Notes under the pieces: generated by a model
The model's input: only the letters and a program-made list of their open reading frames with translations
Databases searched by the model: none
What the model was told of the DNA's origin: nothing
Source: a virus
Length of the DNA stretch: 64,000 nt
Direction: 5' to 3' (one strand)
IMG/VR virus record: IMGVR_UViG_3300042569_002050
Location: 62,001 to 126,000 of that record
Part shown: piece by piece, positions 1 through 8,087 of the stretch
Numbering within the stretch: position 1 is the first letter of the stretch
How the letters are laid out: each line of letters begins with the position of its first letter
Made by a program: the position numbers and the translations under genes

Positions 1-336
1 TGGAGAGGACAGATTAAAAAAAACCATCCAATTACAATTGTTGGTGATGGTAAACAGAAAAGAGATTTTACTCATGTAGATGATATAGTAGAAGGTCTTT
101 ATAAAATAGGTTTAACATACCATAAACAAAATGATGCTTGGGAATTAGGAACAGGTAAAAACTATTCTATAAACGAAGTAGCAGATATGTTTATTAAAAG
201 ATTTAACTGTGTAAAAGTATACATGTCAGATCAAAAAGGAAACTACAGAGAAACTTTACGTGAAAACGATTCCGCATTAGAAAAACTAGTATGGGAACCA
301 AAAGATAGATTACAAGAATATATAAATTCACTTTAA
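1..336 (+). CDS. NAD-dependent sugar epimerase/dehydratase, C-terminal part (5' end outside window)
   Basis: The frame is open from the first base and stops at a TAA, giving 111 residues. GDGKQKRDFTHVDDIVEGL is the typical segment of extended short-chain dehydrogenases that act on nucleotide sugars (UDP-glucose epimerase or GDP-mannose dehydratase type), followed by the usual small substrate-binding C-terminal part ending in LQEYINSL. The Rossmann fold and the YxxxK catalytic motif would lie upstream, outside the window, so the exact substrate cannot be named. It probably supplies sugars for the glycosyltransferases encoded further downstream. Confidence 0.8.
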   Translation, partial: WRGQIKKNHPITIVGDGKQKRDFTHVDDIVEGLYKIGLTYHKQNDAWELGTGKNYSINEVADMFIKRFNCVKVYMSDQKGNYRETLRENDSALEKLVWEPKDRLQEYINSL

Positions 337-338
337 AC

Positions 339-461
339 ATGCATGAAATAATCCACGTATTAGGGTTTTGCGGAGATAAACATCCAAGCATTATGTTCAT
401 TATTTTGGAATGGCATAATTTTAGTCCTATATTCAATTATATAAAAACAATATTTAAATGA
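339..461 (+). CDS. small hypothetical protein, 40 aa
   Basis: A short frame begins MHEIIHVLGFCGDKHPSIM, two bases after the epimerase stop, and its TGA overlaps the ATG of queE (ATGA). The tight fit between two real genes and the stop-start overlap support translation. No known domain is recognised. Confidence 0.5.
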   Translation: MHEIIHVLGFCGDKHPSIMFIILEWHNFSPIFNYIKTIFK

Positions 462-1288
462 GCAAAATTGATCCAAATAAACTACTAATCAGTAGTGATT
501 TTTACAGTGTGCAGGGTGAAGGTATTTCATCTGGTGTCCCTTCGTACTTCGTACGTTTTGGTGTTTGTAATCTTACCTGTGGTATGAGTAGAATGTTTAC
601 CAACAAGTTAATGAAAGAACAAACATTAGAAGATGGAGAAATATTCGTTGGTGACCTTCATGCTGAAGGTAAAGCAACTTGGACTTGTGATTCTACAAGC
701 CAGTGGTTGTGGAGAGGTGAAGATAAAGATTTCCAATATCTAATCGATCGATGGAAAGAACAGGACATTTATGATGATATCAAAGATGGTAACATTCATA
801 TTATTTGGACTGGAGGTGAACCTACAATTAAAGGACATCAAGAAGCCATTTGTAATTTTCTATATTACTGGTATAAATTAGATACTTCAGTTACTCCATA
901 TAGTGAGATTGAAACAAATGGTACAATCTATATTGGAGACGAATTATTCAATCAACTAGACCAAATTAACTGTTCTCCTAAGCTAGCCAATTCAGGTATG
1001 ACTGAAAAGCAACGTATTGTTCCTGCTGCTATTGAGCGTATTATGGAACATAAGAACTATCAATTTAAGTTCGTTATCAGCACAGAAGAAGATGTACAAG
1101 AATTATTCCGTGACTTTGTAGTACCATTTAATATTCCACTTAAAAACGTTGTTTGTATGCCTGGTTTAGACGATGCTGCTGAATTTGAAGAACGTACTCA
1201 ATTCTGTCTTGAAATGGCTAAAAAATATCGTTTCCGTGGTTTAACAAGATTGCATATTGCTGCTTGGAATAAAACACTAAATGTATAA
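458..1288 (+). CDS. queE: 7-carboxy-7-deazaguanine synthase (radical SAM)
   Basis: QueE converts 6-carboxytetrahydropterin to 7-carboxy-7-deazaguanine, the step that builds the deazapurine core of queuosine and of phage deazaguanine DNA modifications. The 276-residue protein has SVQGEG near residue 17, the radical SAM cysteines C37 and C41 (CNLTC), a third candidate Cys about 36 residues later (WTCDS, C78) and the TGGEP motif near residue 113. The usual CX3CX2C is therefore split by an insertion, a form I believe also occurs in other phage QueE proteins. It lies close to folE, which makes the pathway's first intermediate. Confidence in the family is high; whether the product goes into DNA or tRNA cannot be read here. 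Confidence 0.9.
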   Translation: MSKIDPNKLLISSDFYSVQGEGISSGVPSYFVRFGVCNLTCGMSRMFTNKLMKEQTLEDGEIFVGDLHAEGKATWTCDSTSQWLWRGEDKDFQYLIDRWKEQDIYDDIKDGNIHIIWTGGEPTIKGHQEAICNFLYYWYKLDTSVTPYSEIETNGTIYIGDELFNQLDQINCSPKLANSGMTEKQRIVPAAIERIMEHKNYQFKFVISTEEDVQELFRDFVVPFNIPLKNVVCMPGLDDAAEFEERTQFCLEMAKKYRFRGLTRLHIAAWNKTLNV

Positions 1289-1289
1289 T

Positions 1290-1385
1290 ATGGAAGAGTT
1301 AATTATCTGGGGTTATGTTGTTATAGCTATACTATCAGCATTTGGTGCTGTAAATATGATTAGACAAATTAATAAACTAAAATAA
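1290..1385 (+). CDS. small single-span membrane protein, 31 aa
   Basis: The frame reads MEELIIWGYVVIAILSAFG and continues to a short basic tail. It has one hydrophobic helix of about 20 residues. It starts one base after the queE stop and ends one base before the next gene, so it fills the gap exactly. Function unknown. Confidence 0.5.
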   Translation: MEELIIWGYVVIAILSAFGAVNMIRQINKLK

Positions 1386-1386
1386 T

Positions 1387-1623
1387 ATGGAAAAAGATCA
1401 TTGCATGATTTGTAAGGTAGAGACCGCTTACGATAAAAATACTCATATTGATATGAGAATGGGTTATATTGAAGGGTTTGGGCAATTATGTCCTAGTTGT
1501 TATGATAGAGGTAGTGTTCATAAATCCATATTAGTACCTGAATATATTATTAATGGTACTCCAAATAATAATGAGTTAGGAGCAAAAGTAAGACAATTAT
1601 ATTGGGATGTCAAATCTCTTTAA
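1387..1623 (+). CDS. zinc-ribbon-like hypothetical protein
   Basis: The 78-residue protein has two cysteine pairs, CMIC near the N-terminus and CPSC about 28 residues later, spaced as in a treble-clef or zinc-ribbon fold. It sits between queE and folE and may belong to the same transcript. No enzyme motif is visible. Confidence 0.7.
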   Translation: MEKDHCMICKVETAYDKNTHIDMRMGYIEGFGQLCPSCYDRGSVHKSILVPEYIINGTPNNNELGAKVRQLYWDVKSL

Positions 1624-1648
1624 TTATATTCAAAATAAAAATAAAAAT

Positions 1649-2281
1649 ATGAAGTTATTAGAAAAATCAAATGGTAATCTAGCTCGCACACCAGAAGAAA
1701 TTGAGCAAATGATCGAAAATGCTTCTGAAGCATATGCCCAGTTCCTTACAGCAGTTGGGTTTGATTATAAGGCTGATCGTCAAACAGTAGATACACCTCG
1801 TCGTGTTGCTAAAGCATGGTTAAAGGATTTGATTGTAGGTTCTGTTACTGATGAACCAAACATTACAGTATTCCCTAATGATGAAGGATATGATGGATTA
1901 GTAATTCAATCAGGTATTCCTATTGTTAGTATGTGTGCTCACCATAATTTAGCATTTACAGGTTATGCTACAGTAGCTTATGTACCTGCTGAAAACGTTA
2001 TTGGTTTAAGTAAATTAAATCGTATTGTTGAATGGTTTGGACGTAGACCACAAATGCAAGAGTCATTAACAACACAAATCCATGATTATGTTGCTGATAA
2101 GATGGAATGTGGGTCAGTAGCAGTTAGTATTGCTTGTAAACACACTTGTTGTTCACATAGAGGTATCAAACATGGTTCTGTAATGACTACAAATAAATTT
2201 AGTGGTGTGTTTATGGAAAAAGATAATTTAATTAGAGAAGAATTCTTACACGCAATTGAAGTAAATGGAGCAAAATTCTAA
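1649..2281 (+). CDS. folE: GTP cyclohydrolase I
   Basis: FolE turns GTP into 7,8-dihydroneopterin triphosphate, the entry step to folate and to 7-deazaguanine synthesis. The protein carries CAHHNL with the zinc Cys and His, GLSKLNRIVEWF, and the second zinc Cys region CKHTCCSHRGIKH, all at expected spacing. I chose the ATG at 1649, which gives 210 residues, because it follows an A-rich leader; an in-frame ATG at 1607 would add 14 residues and overlap the previous gene. Together with queE it suggests the phage drives 7-deazaguanine production; queC, queD and a transglycosylase are not in the window. Confidence 0.9.
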   Translation: MKLLEKSNGNLARTPEEIEQMIENASEAYAQFLTAVGFDYKADRQTVDTPRRVAKAWLKDLIVGSVTDEPNITVFPNDEGYDGLVIQSGIPIVSMCAHHNLAFTGYATVAYVPAENVIGLSKLNRIVEWFGRRPQMQESLTTQIHDYVADKMECGSVAVSIACKHTCCSHRGIKHGSVMTTNKFSGVFMEKDNLIREEFLHAIEVNGAKF

Positions 2282-2678
2282 TAAAAGATTTATTACCTGG
2301 GAATATATTGATGCTGCTATAGAAAATATAGCAGCTCAAATATTGTCCAGTGATCATCAGATTGAACATGTTTATGGTATGCCTAGGGGAGGATTAATCC
2401 CTACAGTAATGTTATCTCATAAACTAAGTATCCCTTTATTTACACCAGGGATGGTGATAAGTAGTACAACGTTGGTAGTAGATGATATTTGTGATTCTGG
2501 CACAACAATGTACAATTATTGGAAATATGGCATTCCATTCGCAACAATTCATACTAAACTAACAGCATCTGTTCAACCAACCTTCCATTATGAAGTAGTG
2601 GGAGATGATTGGATTGTATATCCATGGGAAAGAGCAGATTCAAAACCAATTCAAGATTATGCAGCCAAAGGAAAGTAA
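2265..2678 (+). CDS. phosphoribosyltransferase-family protein
   Basis: Type I phosphoribosyltransferases move phosphoribose from PRPP to a base. The PRPP-binding signature VVDDICDSGTT is plain near residue 68, and YGMPRGGLIP upstream matches the phosphate-binding loop of purine or xanthine phosphoribosyltransferases. At 137 residues it is compact. The start overlaps the end of folE by 17 bases. The base used is unknown; given the neighbours, purine or deazapurine salvage is a reasonable guess. Confidence 0.85.
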   Translation: MEQNSNKRFITWEYIDAAIENIAAQILSSDHQIEHVYGMPRGGLIPTVMLSHKLSIPLFTPGMVISSTTLVVDDICDSGTTMYNYWKYGIPFATIHTKLTASVQPTFHYEVVGDDWIVYPWERADSKPIQDYAAKGK

Positions 2679-2820
2679 AACAAACACACACTTTATTCTT
2701 AGTATGATTAAAAGTGTTATTAGATTAGGAGCTTGTGTTCTTTTAGGATACAGTTTCATCCAACAAGCAGCTTTTGCTTTTGCATTTGCTGAAATGTTAG
2801 GTATTATTGAAGAATTATAA
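2659..2820 (+). CDS. small membrane protein, about 53 aa
   Basis: Starting at MQPKESKTNTHFILSM the frame has one strongly hydrophobic stretch (IRLGACVLLGYSFI followed by Ala/Phe repeats), enough for one or two membrane spans. The start overlaps the end of the phosphoribosyltransferase gene; a later ATG at 2704 is also possible. Function unknown. Confidence 0.55.
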   Translation: MQPKESKTNTHFILSMIKSVIRLGACVLLGYSFIQQAAFAFAFAEMLGIIEEL

Positions 2821-2830
2821 AATATAAATT

Positions 2831-3358
2831 ATGTTAAACGCAGAACAAATCCTTGAACAAGGACTACTTAAGTTAGAAAACACTAAAGGTAAACCTGCTC
2901 AAGTAGGTTATGATTTATCACTTAAAGCAGTACAGAAAATCGGTAATAGAATTGGTGGTAATTTTATGGTGGATGGTAAAATTGGTAAAGTACTAAAAGA
3001 CAAAACTGAATTAACTACATACACACCAATAGAATCTATCAAATTAGATGGCGCTGAAGGTTGGTTATTATATGAAGGTGTATACGATATTACATTTAAT
3101 GAAGGTTGTAAAATACCAAACAACAGAGTAGCATTCATTAAACAACGATCATCATTATATCGTAATGGAGCAATTATTAATAGCCCTGTATTTGATCCAG
3201 GATTTGAAACTGAAAACATGGGTACTATATTGTATGTTCATGAAACCATATTCATTGAAAAAGATGCTCGTGTAGCACAAATTTATTTCCACAAATGTGA
3301 CTCTGCTGAAGAATATAATGGGCAGTGGCAAGGTGATAAGCAAAGAAATTCATTATAA
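2831..3358 (+). CDS. dCTP deaminase / dUTPase superfamily protein
   Basis: Members of this trimeric fold deaminate dCTP or hydrolyse dUTP, keeping uracil out of DNA and feeding dTMP synthesis. The protein has QRSSLYRNG, the basic/serine phosphate-binding motif, then SPVFDPGFE, the substrate loop, and a late ARVAQIYFH strand followed by EEYNGQWQ like the C-terminal part of Dcd enzymes. At 175 residues the length suits dCTP deaminase better than dUTPase, but I cannot tell the activities apart. Confidence 0.75.
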   Translation: MLNAEQILEQGLLKLENTKGKPAQVGYDLSLKAVQKIGNRIGGNFMVDGKIGKVLKDKTELTTYTPIESIKLDGAEGWLLYEGVYDITFNEGCKIPNNRVAFIKQRSSLYRNGAIINSPVFDPGFETENMGTILYVHETIFIEKDARVAQIYFHKCDSAEEYNGQWQGDKQRNSL

Positions 3359-3362
3359 GTAA

Positions 3363-3396
3363 TTGGGGGTGTCAAAACCCCCATCTTACATTTAAG
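3363..3396 (+). promoter_or_regulatory. host-type promoter of the DNA polymerase gene
   Basis: TTGG at 3363 is followed 20 bp later by TACATTTAAG at 3387, matching the Bacteroidetes TTG / TAnnTTTG pattern. The -7 box begins exactly 12 nt before the polymerase ATG, so the transcript is probably leaderless. Confidence 0.5.
3364..3383 (+). terminator. hairpin in the promoter spacer, possible terminator
   Basis: TGGGGGT pairs with ACCCCCA across a 6-nt loop. There is no U tract, only TCTTACATTT. It ends the upstream operon and overlaps the next promoter, an arrangement seen repeatedly in this genome. Confidence 0.4.
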
Positions 3397-3398
3397 TT

Positions 3399-5972
3399 AT
3401 GTATCAAGCAATTTATTACGATAGGTCAACCTACACATTTCACTTACGTGATGATAAAAAGGGGTGGAGTGAATTTAAGTACACTCGCCCCCGTTTTATT
3501 ATTGACCCAAATGGTCAATTTCCTACTTTAGATGGTAAACGAGCCAATCCAATTACTAAATATGAGTGGAAAGATAATTCATTATATGAATCTGATTTAG
3601 ATGCTAATACAGCAGTATTAATTGATAAATACAGAGATAGTGATGATGCTCCTGAATGGCAAAACATAGTTTATTTTGATATTGAGTGTGAGATCGCAGG
3701 TGCATTAACACCTGATCTTATTAAACGTGCTCCAACTAAAATTACCTCTATTGCTGTTTATGATAATACTACTAAAAAGTATTACTGTTTAATCTTAGAT
3801 GAGAAGAAGCAACTCCAAACTATTAATGAAGAAAATAGAGCTGTTATTCCATTCTCCCATGAGCATGATTTATTACATGCCTTCCTTAATTTATGGGAGC
3901 AATTAGATCCAACTATTATTACTGGTTGGAATAGTGAATATTTTGACGTTCCGTTCTTATATTACAGAATAGAAAATCAATTAGGTACTAATGAAGCAAA
4001 TCGTTTATCTCCACTTAAGAAGGTTAAATTTGGACAATATGTGAATGATTCCCCTGTAGAATTAGCAGGTGTTAATCATTTAGATTATATGTTATTATTT
4101 AAAAAATATAATGCTAAACAAGAACCATCTTACAGATTAGGTGATATTGGAGAAAAGTATGCTAAGTTATCTAAAATAGAATATGAAGGTAATCTTGATA
4201 GATTATTTGCTGAGGATATAAATAAGTTTATTGAGTACAATATTCGTGACGTTGAGATTCTAATTGAATTAGAAAAGAAATTTAAATTTATTGAATTAAC
4301 AATTGCTATTTGCCATTTGTGTCATGTGCCTTACGAACAAATTTATCTATCTACAGCACTAAATGATGGAGCTATATTAACATATCTAAAACGTCAAGGT
4401 ATAGTTTCACCAAATAAACCAACTACCACTCGTCCTTCATTATATGATATTAAAGAAGAATATGCAGGTGGGTACCTAAAAGACCCAGTACCTGGGTTAT
4501 ATGAATGGGTTATTGATCTTGACTTTACATCGTTGTATCCGTCAATTATACGCTCGTTAAATATTGGTATTGAAACATACGTTGGCCGAATAGTTAATAA
4601 TGATAAATACGACAATCAATGGACATTGGGTGATTTAAAACGAATGAATCCTGAACAATTGATTACTATTGAGCGATTAAAAGATGATAAGACAACTAAT
4701 CAATCTCAAGCTACAGTAGGTCAAATCATTAAATTTATTGAAGATGGAGATATATTAGTTGCAGCATCAGGTGCTATGTTCAGAACAGATCGCTCATCAG
4801 TTGTATGTGATGTATTAACTGATTGGTTTAATAAACGTGTTGAATATAAGAACCTGATGAAAACAGCATACAAAGCAGGTGATGCTGTAAAAGGGGAATT
4901 TTATAATAGACGCCAACATGCTTACAAAATTAAATTGAATGACGTTTATGGTTGTTATGCTATCAATGGTTGGAGATATACCGATGGTCATAAATTAATA
5001 TCTAAAGCAATTACATTAACTGGCCAGCGTGTAACACAAGAATCAATTAAGTTTGTAAATAAATGGATGAATAATGAATTAGGCACTACAGATAAAGATT
5101 ATGTAGTTACTTCTGATACCGATTCATTGTTTATTGAGTGTAAGGACTTAGTATTGCAACGTTATCCTGAAACCAAAACAAAGGACGAATATATTAAAGC
5201 AGTATTAGAGATTGCTACCGAAATACAAAAAGCAGCAAATGATAATATTGATAAAGTAACTAGAGAATATTTCAATGTTAAAGAACGTCCACATTACTTT
5301 GAATTAAAACAGGAAGTGATTATTGAAAGAGGTTATTTTGCAGGCAAACGTCGTTATGCAATGTATATTGTAAATAAGGAAGGTGTTACTGTTGATGAAT
5401 TAGATATGAAAGGTCTTGATTTGATGAAATCAAATATGACTCCAATGTATTCTAAATTTGGTGAAAAACTAATTCAAGACATTATGTTTGGTAAACCTAA
5501 AGCAGAAATCGACCAACAAATAATTGACTTTAAGAAACACGTTAAAACAATCCCTATTGCTGAACTAGCTAAACCTACAGGAGTAAAACAAGTATCATCA
5601 TATATTGATCGCAAACCAGGTGTTGGTGAAATATTTAGTACATTAAAGTTAAAATGTCCCATCAATACTAAAGCAGCAATATGGTACAATGATTTATTGC
5701 GATTCAAGAAACTAGATAAGCAATATCCATGTTTTACTGAAGGTGATAAAATGAAATATATCCAATTAAAGGATAACCCATATAGAATTGATGTAATTGG
5801 TTTCACAGGTAAAGACCCTGATTTTATTGAGCAGTTTATTGATCAGTATGCCGACAGAGATGAAGGATTTGAAGCAACATTGATGAATAAACTAGTGGGT
5901 ATTTATGAGGATTTAGGTTGGGACTTTCCATCAATGCATGAGAAAGCAAGCAAGTTCTTTAAATTTGGATAG
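3399..5972 (+). CDS. DNA polymerase, family B
   Basis: This 857-residue protein is the replicative polymerase with its proofreading exonuclease. Exonuclease motifs are visible: YFDIECEI near residue 92 (Exo I), GWNSEYFDVPFL (Exo II) and YNIRDVEIL (Exo III). Polymerase motif A is DLDFTSLYPSII near residue 375, motif B KLNDVYGCY near 512, and motif C SDTDSLFIE near 572 with the catalytic aspartates. The length and order match T4 gp43-type enzymes. It heads a block with the clamp and clamp loader. No intein or split is seen. Confidence 0.96.
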   Translation: MYQAIYYDRSTYTFHLRDDKKGWSEFKYTRPRFIIDPNGQFPTLDGKRANPITKYEWKDNSLYESDLDANTAVLIDKYRDSDDAPEWQNIVYFDIECEIAGALTPDLIKRAPTKITSIAVYDNTTKKYYCLILDEKKQLQTINEENRAVIPFSHEHDLLHAFLNLWEQLDPTIITGWNSEYFDVPFLYYRIENQLGTNEANRLSPLKKVKFGQYVNDSPVELAGVNHLDYMLLFKKYNAKQEPSYRLGDIGEKYAKLSKIEYEGNLDRLFAEDINKFIEYNIRDVEILIELEKKFKFIELTIAICHLCHVPYEQIYLSTALNDGAILTYLKRQGIVSPNKPTTTRPSLYDIKEEYAGGYLKDPVPGLYEWVIDLDFTSLYPSIIRSLNIGIETYVGRIVNNDKYDNQWTLGDLKRMNPEQLITIERLKDDKTTNQSQATVGQIIKFIEDGDILVAASGAMFRTDRSSVVCDVLTDWFNKRVEYKNLMKTAYKAGDAVKGEFYNRRQHAYKIKLNDVYGCYAINGWRYTDGHKLISKAITLTGQRVTQESIKFVNKWMNNELGTTDKDYVVTSDTDSLFIECKDLVLQRYPETKTKDEYIKAVLEIATEIQKAANDNIDKVTREYFNVKERPHYFELKQEVIIERGYFAGKRRYAMYIVNKEGVTVDELDMKGLDLMKSNMTPMYSKFGEKLIQDIMFGKPKAEIDQQIIDFKKHVKTIPIAELAKPTGVKQVSSYIDRKPGVGEIFSTLKLKCPINTKAAIWYNDLLRFKKLDKQYPCFTEGDKMKYIQLKDNPYRIDVIGFTGKDPDFIEQFIDQYADRDEGFEATLMNKLVGIYEDLGWDFPSMHEKASKFFKFG

Positions 5973-5996
5973 TCCAAATACTAATCATATATTCAC
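5964..5996 (+). promoter_or_regulatory. host-type promoter before the 112-aa membrane protein
   Basis: TTTGG at 5964 and TATATTCAC at 5988 are 19 bp apart. The start codon at 6000 begins 12 nt after the start of the -7 box, implying a leaderless mRNA. The promoter may also serve the clamp gene. Confidence 0.55.
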
Positions 5997-5999
5997 GTT

Positions 6000-6338
6000 A
6001 TGCAATTATTAAAAGGTTTTATATTTGGTCTATTTGCTCAAGTACTTACATTCCTCCAATTACAAGGACAAATGAAGATAGAATGGTTTAAAAACAATAC
6101 ATTCTTAGTAGCATGTATGGGAATACCAATATCATTGTTATTTATGTATTCTGTACGTAACTTTGTAGGAGCATATGATGGTGCTATATGGCCATCTCGT
6201 TTGATCGGGTTTGGTATTGGTGTAGTAGTATTTACTGCTATGTCATATTATATGTTTGATGAACCTCTAACTCCTAAAACACTTACTTGTTTGGGCCTAG
6301 GAATCTGCATAATTTTAATTCAAATACTTTGGAAATAA
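6000..6338 (+). CDS. four-span membrane protein, EamA/SMR-like half
   Basis: The 112-residue protein has about four hydrophobic segments. Its last third, FDEPLTPKTLTCLGLGICII, looks like the end of drug/metabolite transporter (EamA, SMR) proteins, where an E-P-L-T motif precedes the final helix. The resemblance is in pattern only. It lies between the polymerase and clamp genes, one base before the clamp ATG. It may alter the host membrane during infection; substrate unknown. Confidence 0.75.
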   Translation: MQLLKGFIFGLFAQVLTFLQLQGQMKIEWFKNNTFLVACMGIPISLLFMYSVRNFVGAYDGAIWPSRLIGFGIGVVVFTAMSYYMFDEPLTPKTLTCLGLGICIILIQILWK

Positions 6339-6339
6339 T

Positions 6340-7062
6340 ATGGAAAAACAATCATTCGTTTCGTTAATCGATAAGTACTACCTAAATGGGGTAGGTGAGA
6401 AAGTAAGGTGGAGTGTTAAAGATGGTGTAGCTACTATCAAAACATTCTCTGCTACTAAAGACATGGTAGGAGTAGTAACAGGCGCTGTTGAATTAGTCGA
6501 TAGTGAGTTTGTTATATTTGACACAAGTAAATTTCTAAAGCTTGTTGGTATATGTAACCAATTCCTTACTACGGATATACAATTTCAAGGCAATATCGCC
6601 ACTAAATTACTAGTAGCCGATAATGAATACAACTTAGAGTATGCGCTTGCTAATTTGATGTTAGCACCACAAGTAAACTTTACAGTTGAGGAATTTGAAA
6701 GTGATTATTCATTTAGCATTACAAATGAATTTATTGGTAAATGGATTAAAGCTAAAAAAGCATTAGGTAGTGAATTTTGTACTATTGGTTTAACAACTAA
6801 AGACACAGGTAATGTGATTAATTTTACTTTAGGTGAGCCCGAAGGTCATTCAAATAAAATTGAATTTGAGGAAGTGCCATTAGAATCAAAACATACTATC
6901 CATACACCATTGCAATTCAATGCCGAATATTTAAAATCAATATTTGATGCTAATTATGGAGCAGCAGGTACTATGTGGATAAGCAATGAGGGTGCAATGA
7001 AATTGGATTTTGCAAGTGAAGATGGACAGAAATCCTCTTATATAATTTTAGCAAAAATCTAA
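6340..7062 (+). CDS. sliding clamp, T4 gp45-like
   Basis: The 240-residue protein resembles the trimeric clamps of T4-like phages: two repeated halves, an acidic character and a C-terminal end SSYIILAKI typical of a clamp edge strand. It would ring DNA, tether the polymerase and, in T4, also activate late transcription together with gp55. The family call rests on overall resemblance plus its place between the polymerase and clamp loader genes, since clamps have no short catalytic motif. Confidence 0.8.
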   Translation: MEKQSFVSLIDKYYLNGVGEKVRWSVKDGVATIKTFSATKDMVGVVTGAVELVDSEFVIFDTSKFLKLVGICNQFLTTDIQFQGNIATKLLVADNEYNLEYALANLMLAPQVNFTVEEFESDYSFSITNEFIGKWIKAKKALGSEFCTIGLTTKDTGNVINFTLGEPEGHSNKIEFEEVPLESKHTIHTPLQFNAEYLKSIFDANYGAAGTMWISNEGAMKLDFASEDGQKSSYIILAKI

Positions 7063-7068
7063 AAACAC

Positions 7069-7078
7069 TATATTTATA
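7069..7078 (+). promoter_or_regulatory. late-type promoter box upstream of hsp20
   Basis: TATATTTATA follows the clamp stop with no clear -33 element. It is one of about a dozen such boxes found before late and special genes. The leader to the hsp20 ATG at 7148 is about 65 nt and contains the 7082-7100 repeat. Confidence 0.4.
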
Positions 7079-7081
7079 TTT

Positions 7082-7100
7082 AAGATACTTGACAGGTCTT
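7082..7100 (+). repeat. inverted repeat arm 1, upstream of hsp20
   Basis: AAGATACTTGACAGGTCTT is repeated in reverse complement at 7751-7768 with only one base missing. Each arm lies upstream of a chaperone gene, so it may be a shared operator; the arm itself is weakly palindromic (AAGA...TCTT). Confidence 0.7.
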
Positions 7101-7147
7101 ATTTATTTATCAACCGCTTACCTTAGGGAAGCACAAACGTTTAAAAA

Positions 7148-7738
7148 ATGACAAAAACAAACTTTGGGGATGTCCCTGTTACCTTGCAAGGAACAACAAC
7201 ATCCGCCGTAATTAACACAACAGGAGGAAATTCAAGCCTTACATTTGGTTATTCACCAGCTATTGGTACCACTACACTTTTCAATAGTGGTAACTCATTA
7301 ATTCAACCAACATACGATGACTTTTGGAACTTCAATGAGGAGTTTGATTTGCTGTGGAAGTCTTTCTTCGATAGCAATGCAGGTTATCGTCCTATTAAGG
7401 AAAAAGTAGCAAGTATTCCTTGCGATATTCAAGAAACAGAAAATGGATTGCTGATAGAAATTGCAGCAGTAGGTCTAGATAAAGAAGATCTGGACATAAT
7501 TGTGGATTCAGAAACACTACGTGTGGCTTATCGTAAATCAGATAAGGAAGAAGAAGCAGAAAAGAACGAGTATAGATACTTGTTAAGAACAATTAAAAAA
7601 GCAAGTTTTGATATTGGGATTAAAATCTCAAGTAAGTATGACTTACAGAAAATGGATGCTAAACTAGAAAAAGGATTGTTAATTTTGGAAATTCCATTTG
7701 CAAAAGAAAACAAACCTAAGAAAGTAACCATCAAATAG
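7148..7738 (+). CDS. small heat-shock protein, Hsp20/alpha-crystallin family
   Basis: Hsp20 proteins form ATP-independent oligomers that hold unfolding proteins. Residues about 80-195 form the alpha-crystallin domain: VASIPCDIQETENGLLIEI, then GLDKEDLDIIV, and near the end KLEKGLLILEIPFA, which contains the conserved G-x-L motif. The N-terminal 75 residues are polar and rich in Thr, Gly and Asn. It is followed directly by groES and groEL, so the phage carries a compact chaperone set, and inverted repeat arms flank this gene. Confidence 0.9.
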   Translation: MTKTNFGDVPVTLQGTTTSAVINTTGGNSSLTFGYSPAIGTTTLFNSGNSLIQPTYDDFWNFNEEFDLLWKSFFDSNAGYRPIKEKVASIPCDIQETENGLLIEIAAVGLDKEDLDIIVDSETLRVAYRKSDKEEEAEKNEYRYLLRTIKKASFDIGIKISSKYDLQKMDAKLEKGLLILEIPFAKENKPKKVTIK

Positions 7739-7750
7739 TTTTGAAAACCG

Positions 7751-7768
7751 AAGACCTGTCAGTATCTT
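7751..7768 (+). repeat. inverted repeat arm 2, upstream of groES
   Basis: AAGACCTGTCAGTATCTT is the reverse complement of the 7082-7100 arm apart from one missing base. It lies in the 55-nt gap between hsp20 and groES. Confidence 0.7.
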
Positions 7769-7793
7769 CATTTTACATACAAAAATAATAATA

Positions 7794-8084
7794 ATGAAAA
7801 TAAATGCGTTGCATAATCACGTTGTGATTAAACAAGATGAAAATCAAGAACAAAAGTATGGTAACATTGTTGTTGCCGATCTAGGTAAAGAAAAACCACT
7901 ACAAGGTGAAATTGTAGAAATTGGTCCTGGTAGATATACAGAAACAGGGGCTTTTGTTCCAACAACACTTAAAGTAGGGGACGTTGTGGTATTTCCTTCA
8001 TTTGGGGGTACTAAAATTACTGTTGATGATGTAGAATACATTATTATGAAGGAATCAGATTTGTTAATTGTATTAGAAAAATAA
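7794..8084 (+). CDS. groES: co-chaperonin GroES
   Basis: The 96-residue protein matches GroES in length and layout: an N-terminal strand INALHNHVVIKQDE, the mobile-loop region with YGNIVVAD, then GEIVEIGPGRY and a C-terminal VEYIIMKESDLLIVLE. It caps GroEL during folding. The next gene is groEL, three bases downstream, so the pair is co-transcribed. The mobile loop is EQKYGNIVVADLG in place of the usual Gly-Ile-Val-Leu form, which may tune binding to the phage's own GroEL. Confidence 0.93.
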   Translation: MKINALHNHVVIKQDENQEQKYGNIVVADLGKEKPLQGEIVEIGPGRYTETGAFVPTTLKVGDVVVFPSFGGTKITVDDVEYIIMKESDLLIVLEK

Positions 8085-8087
8085 ACT

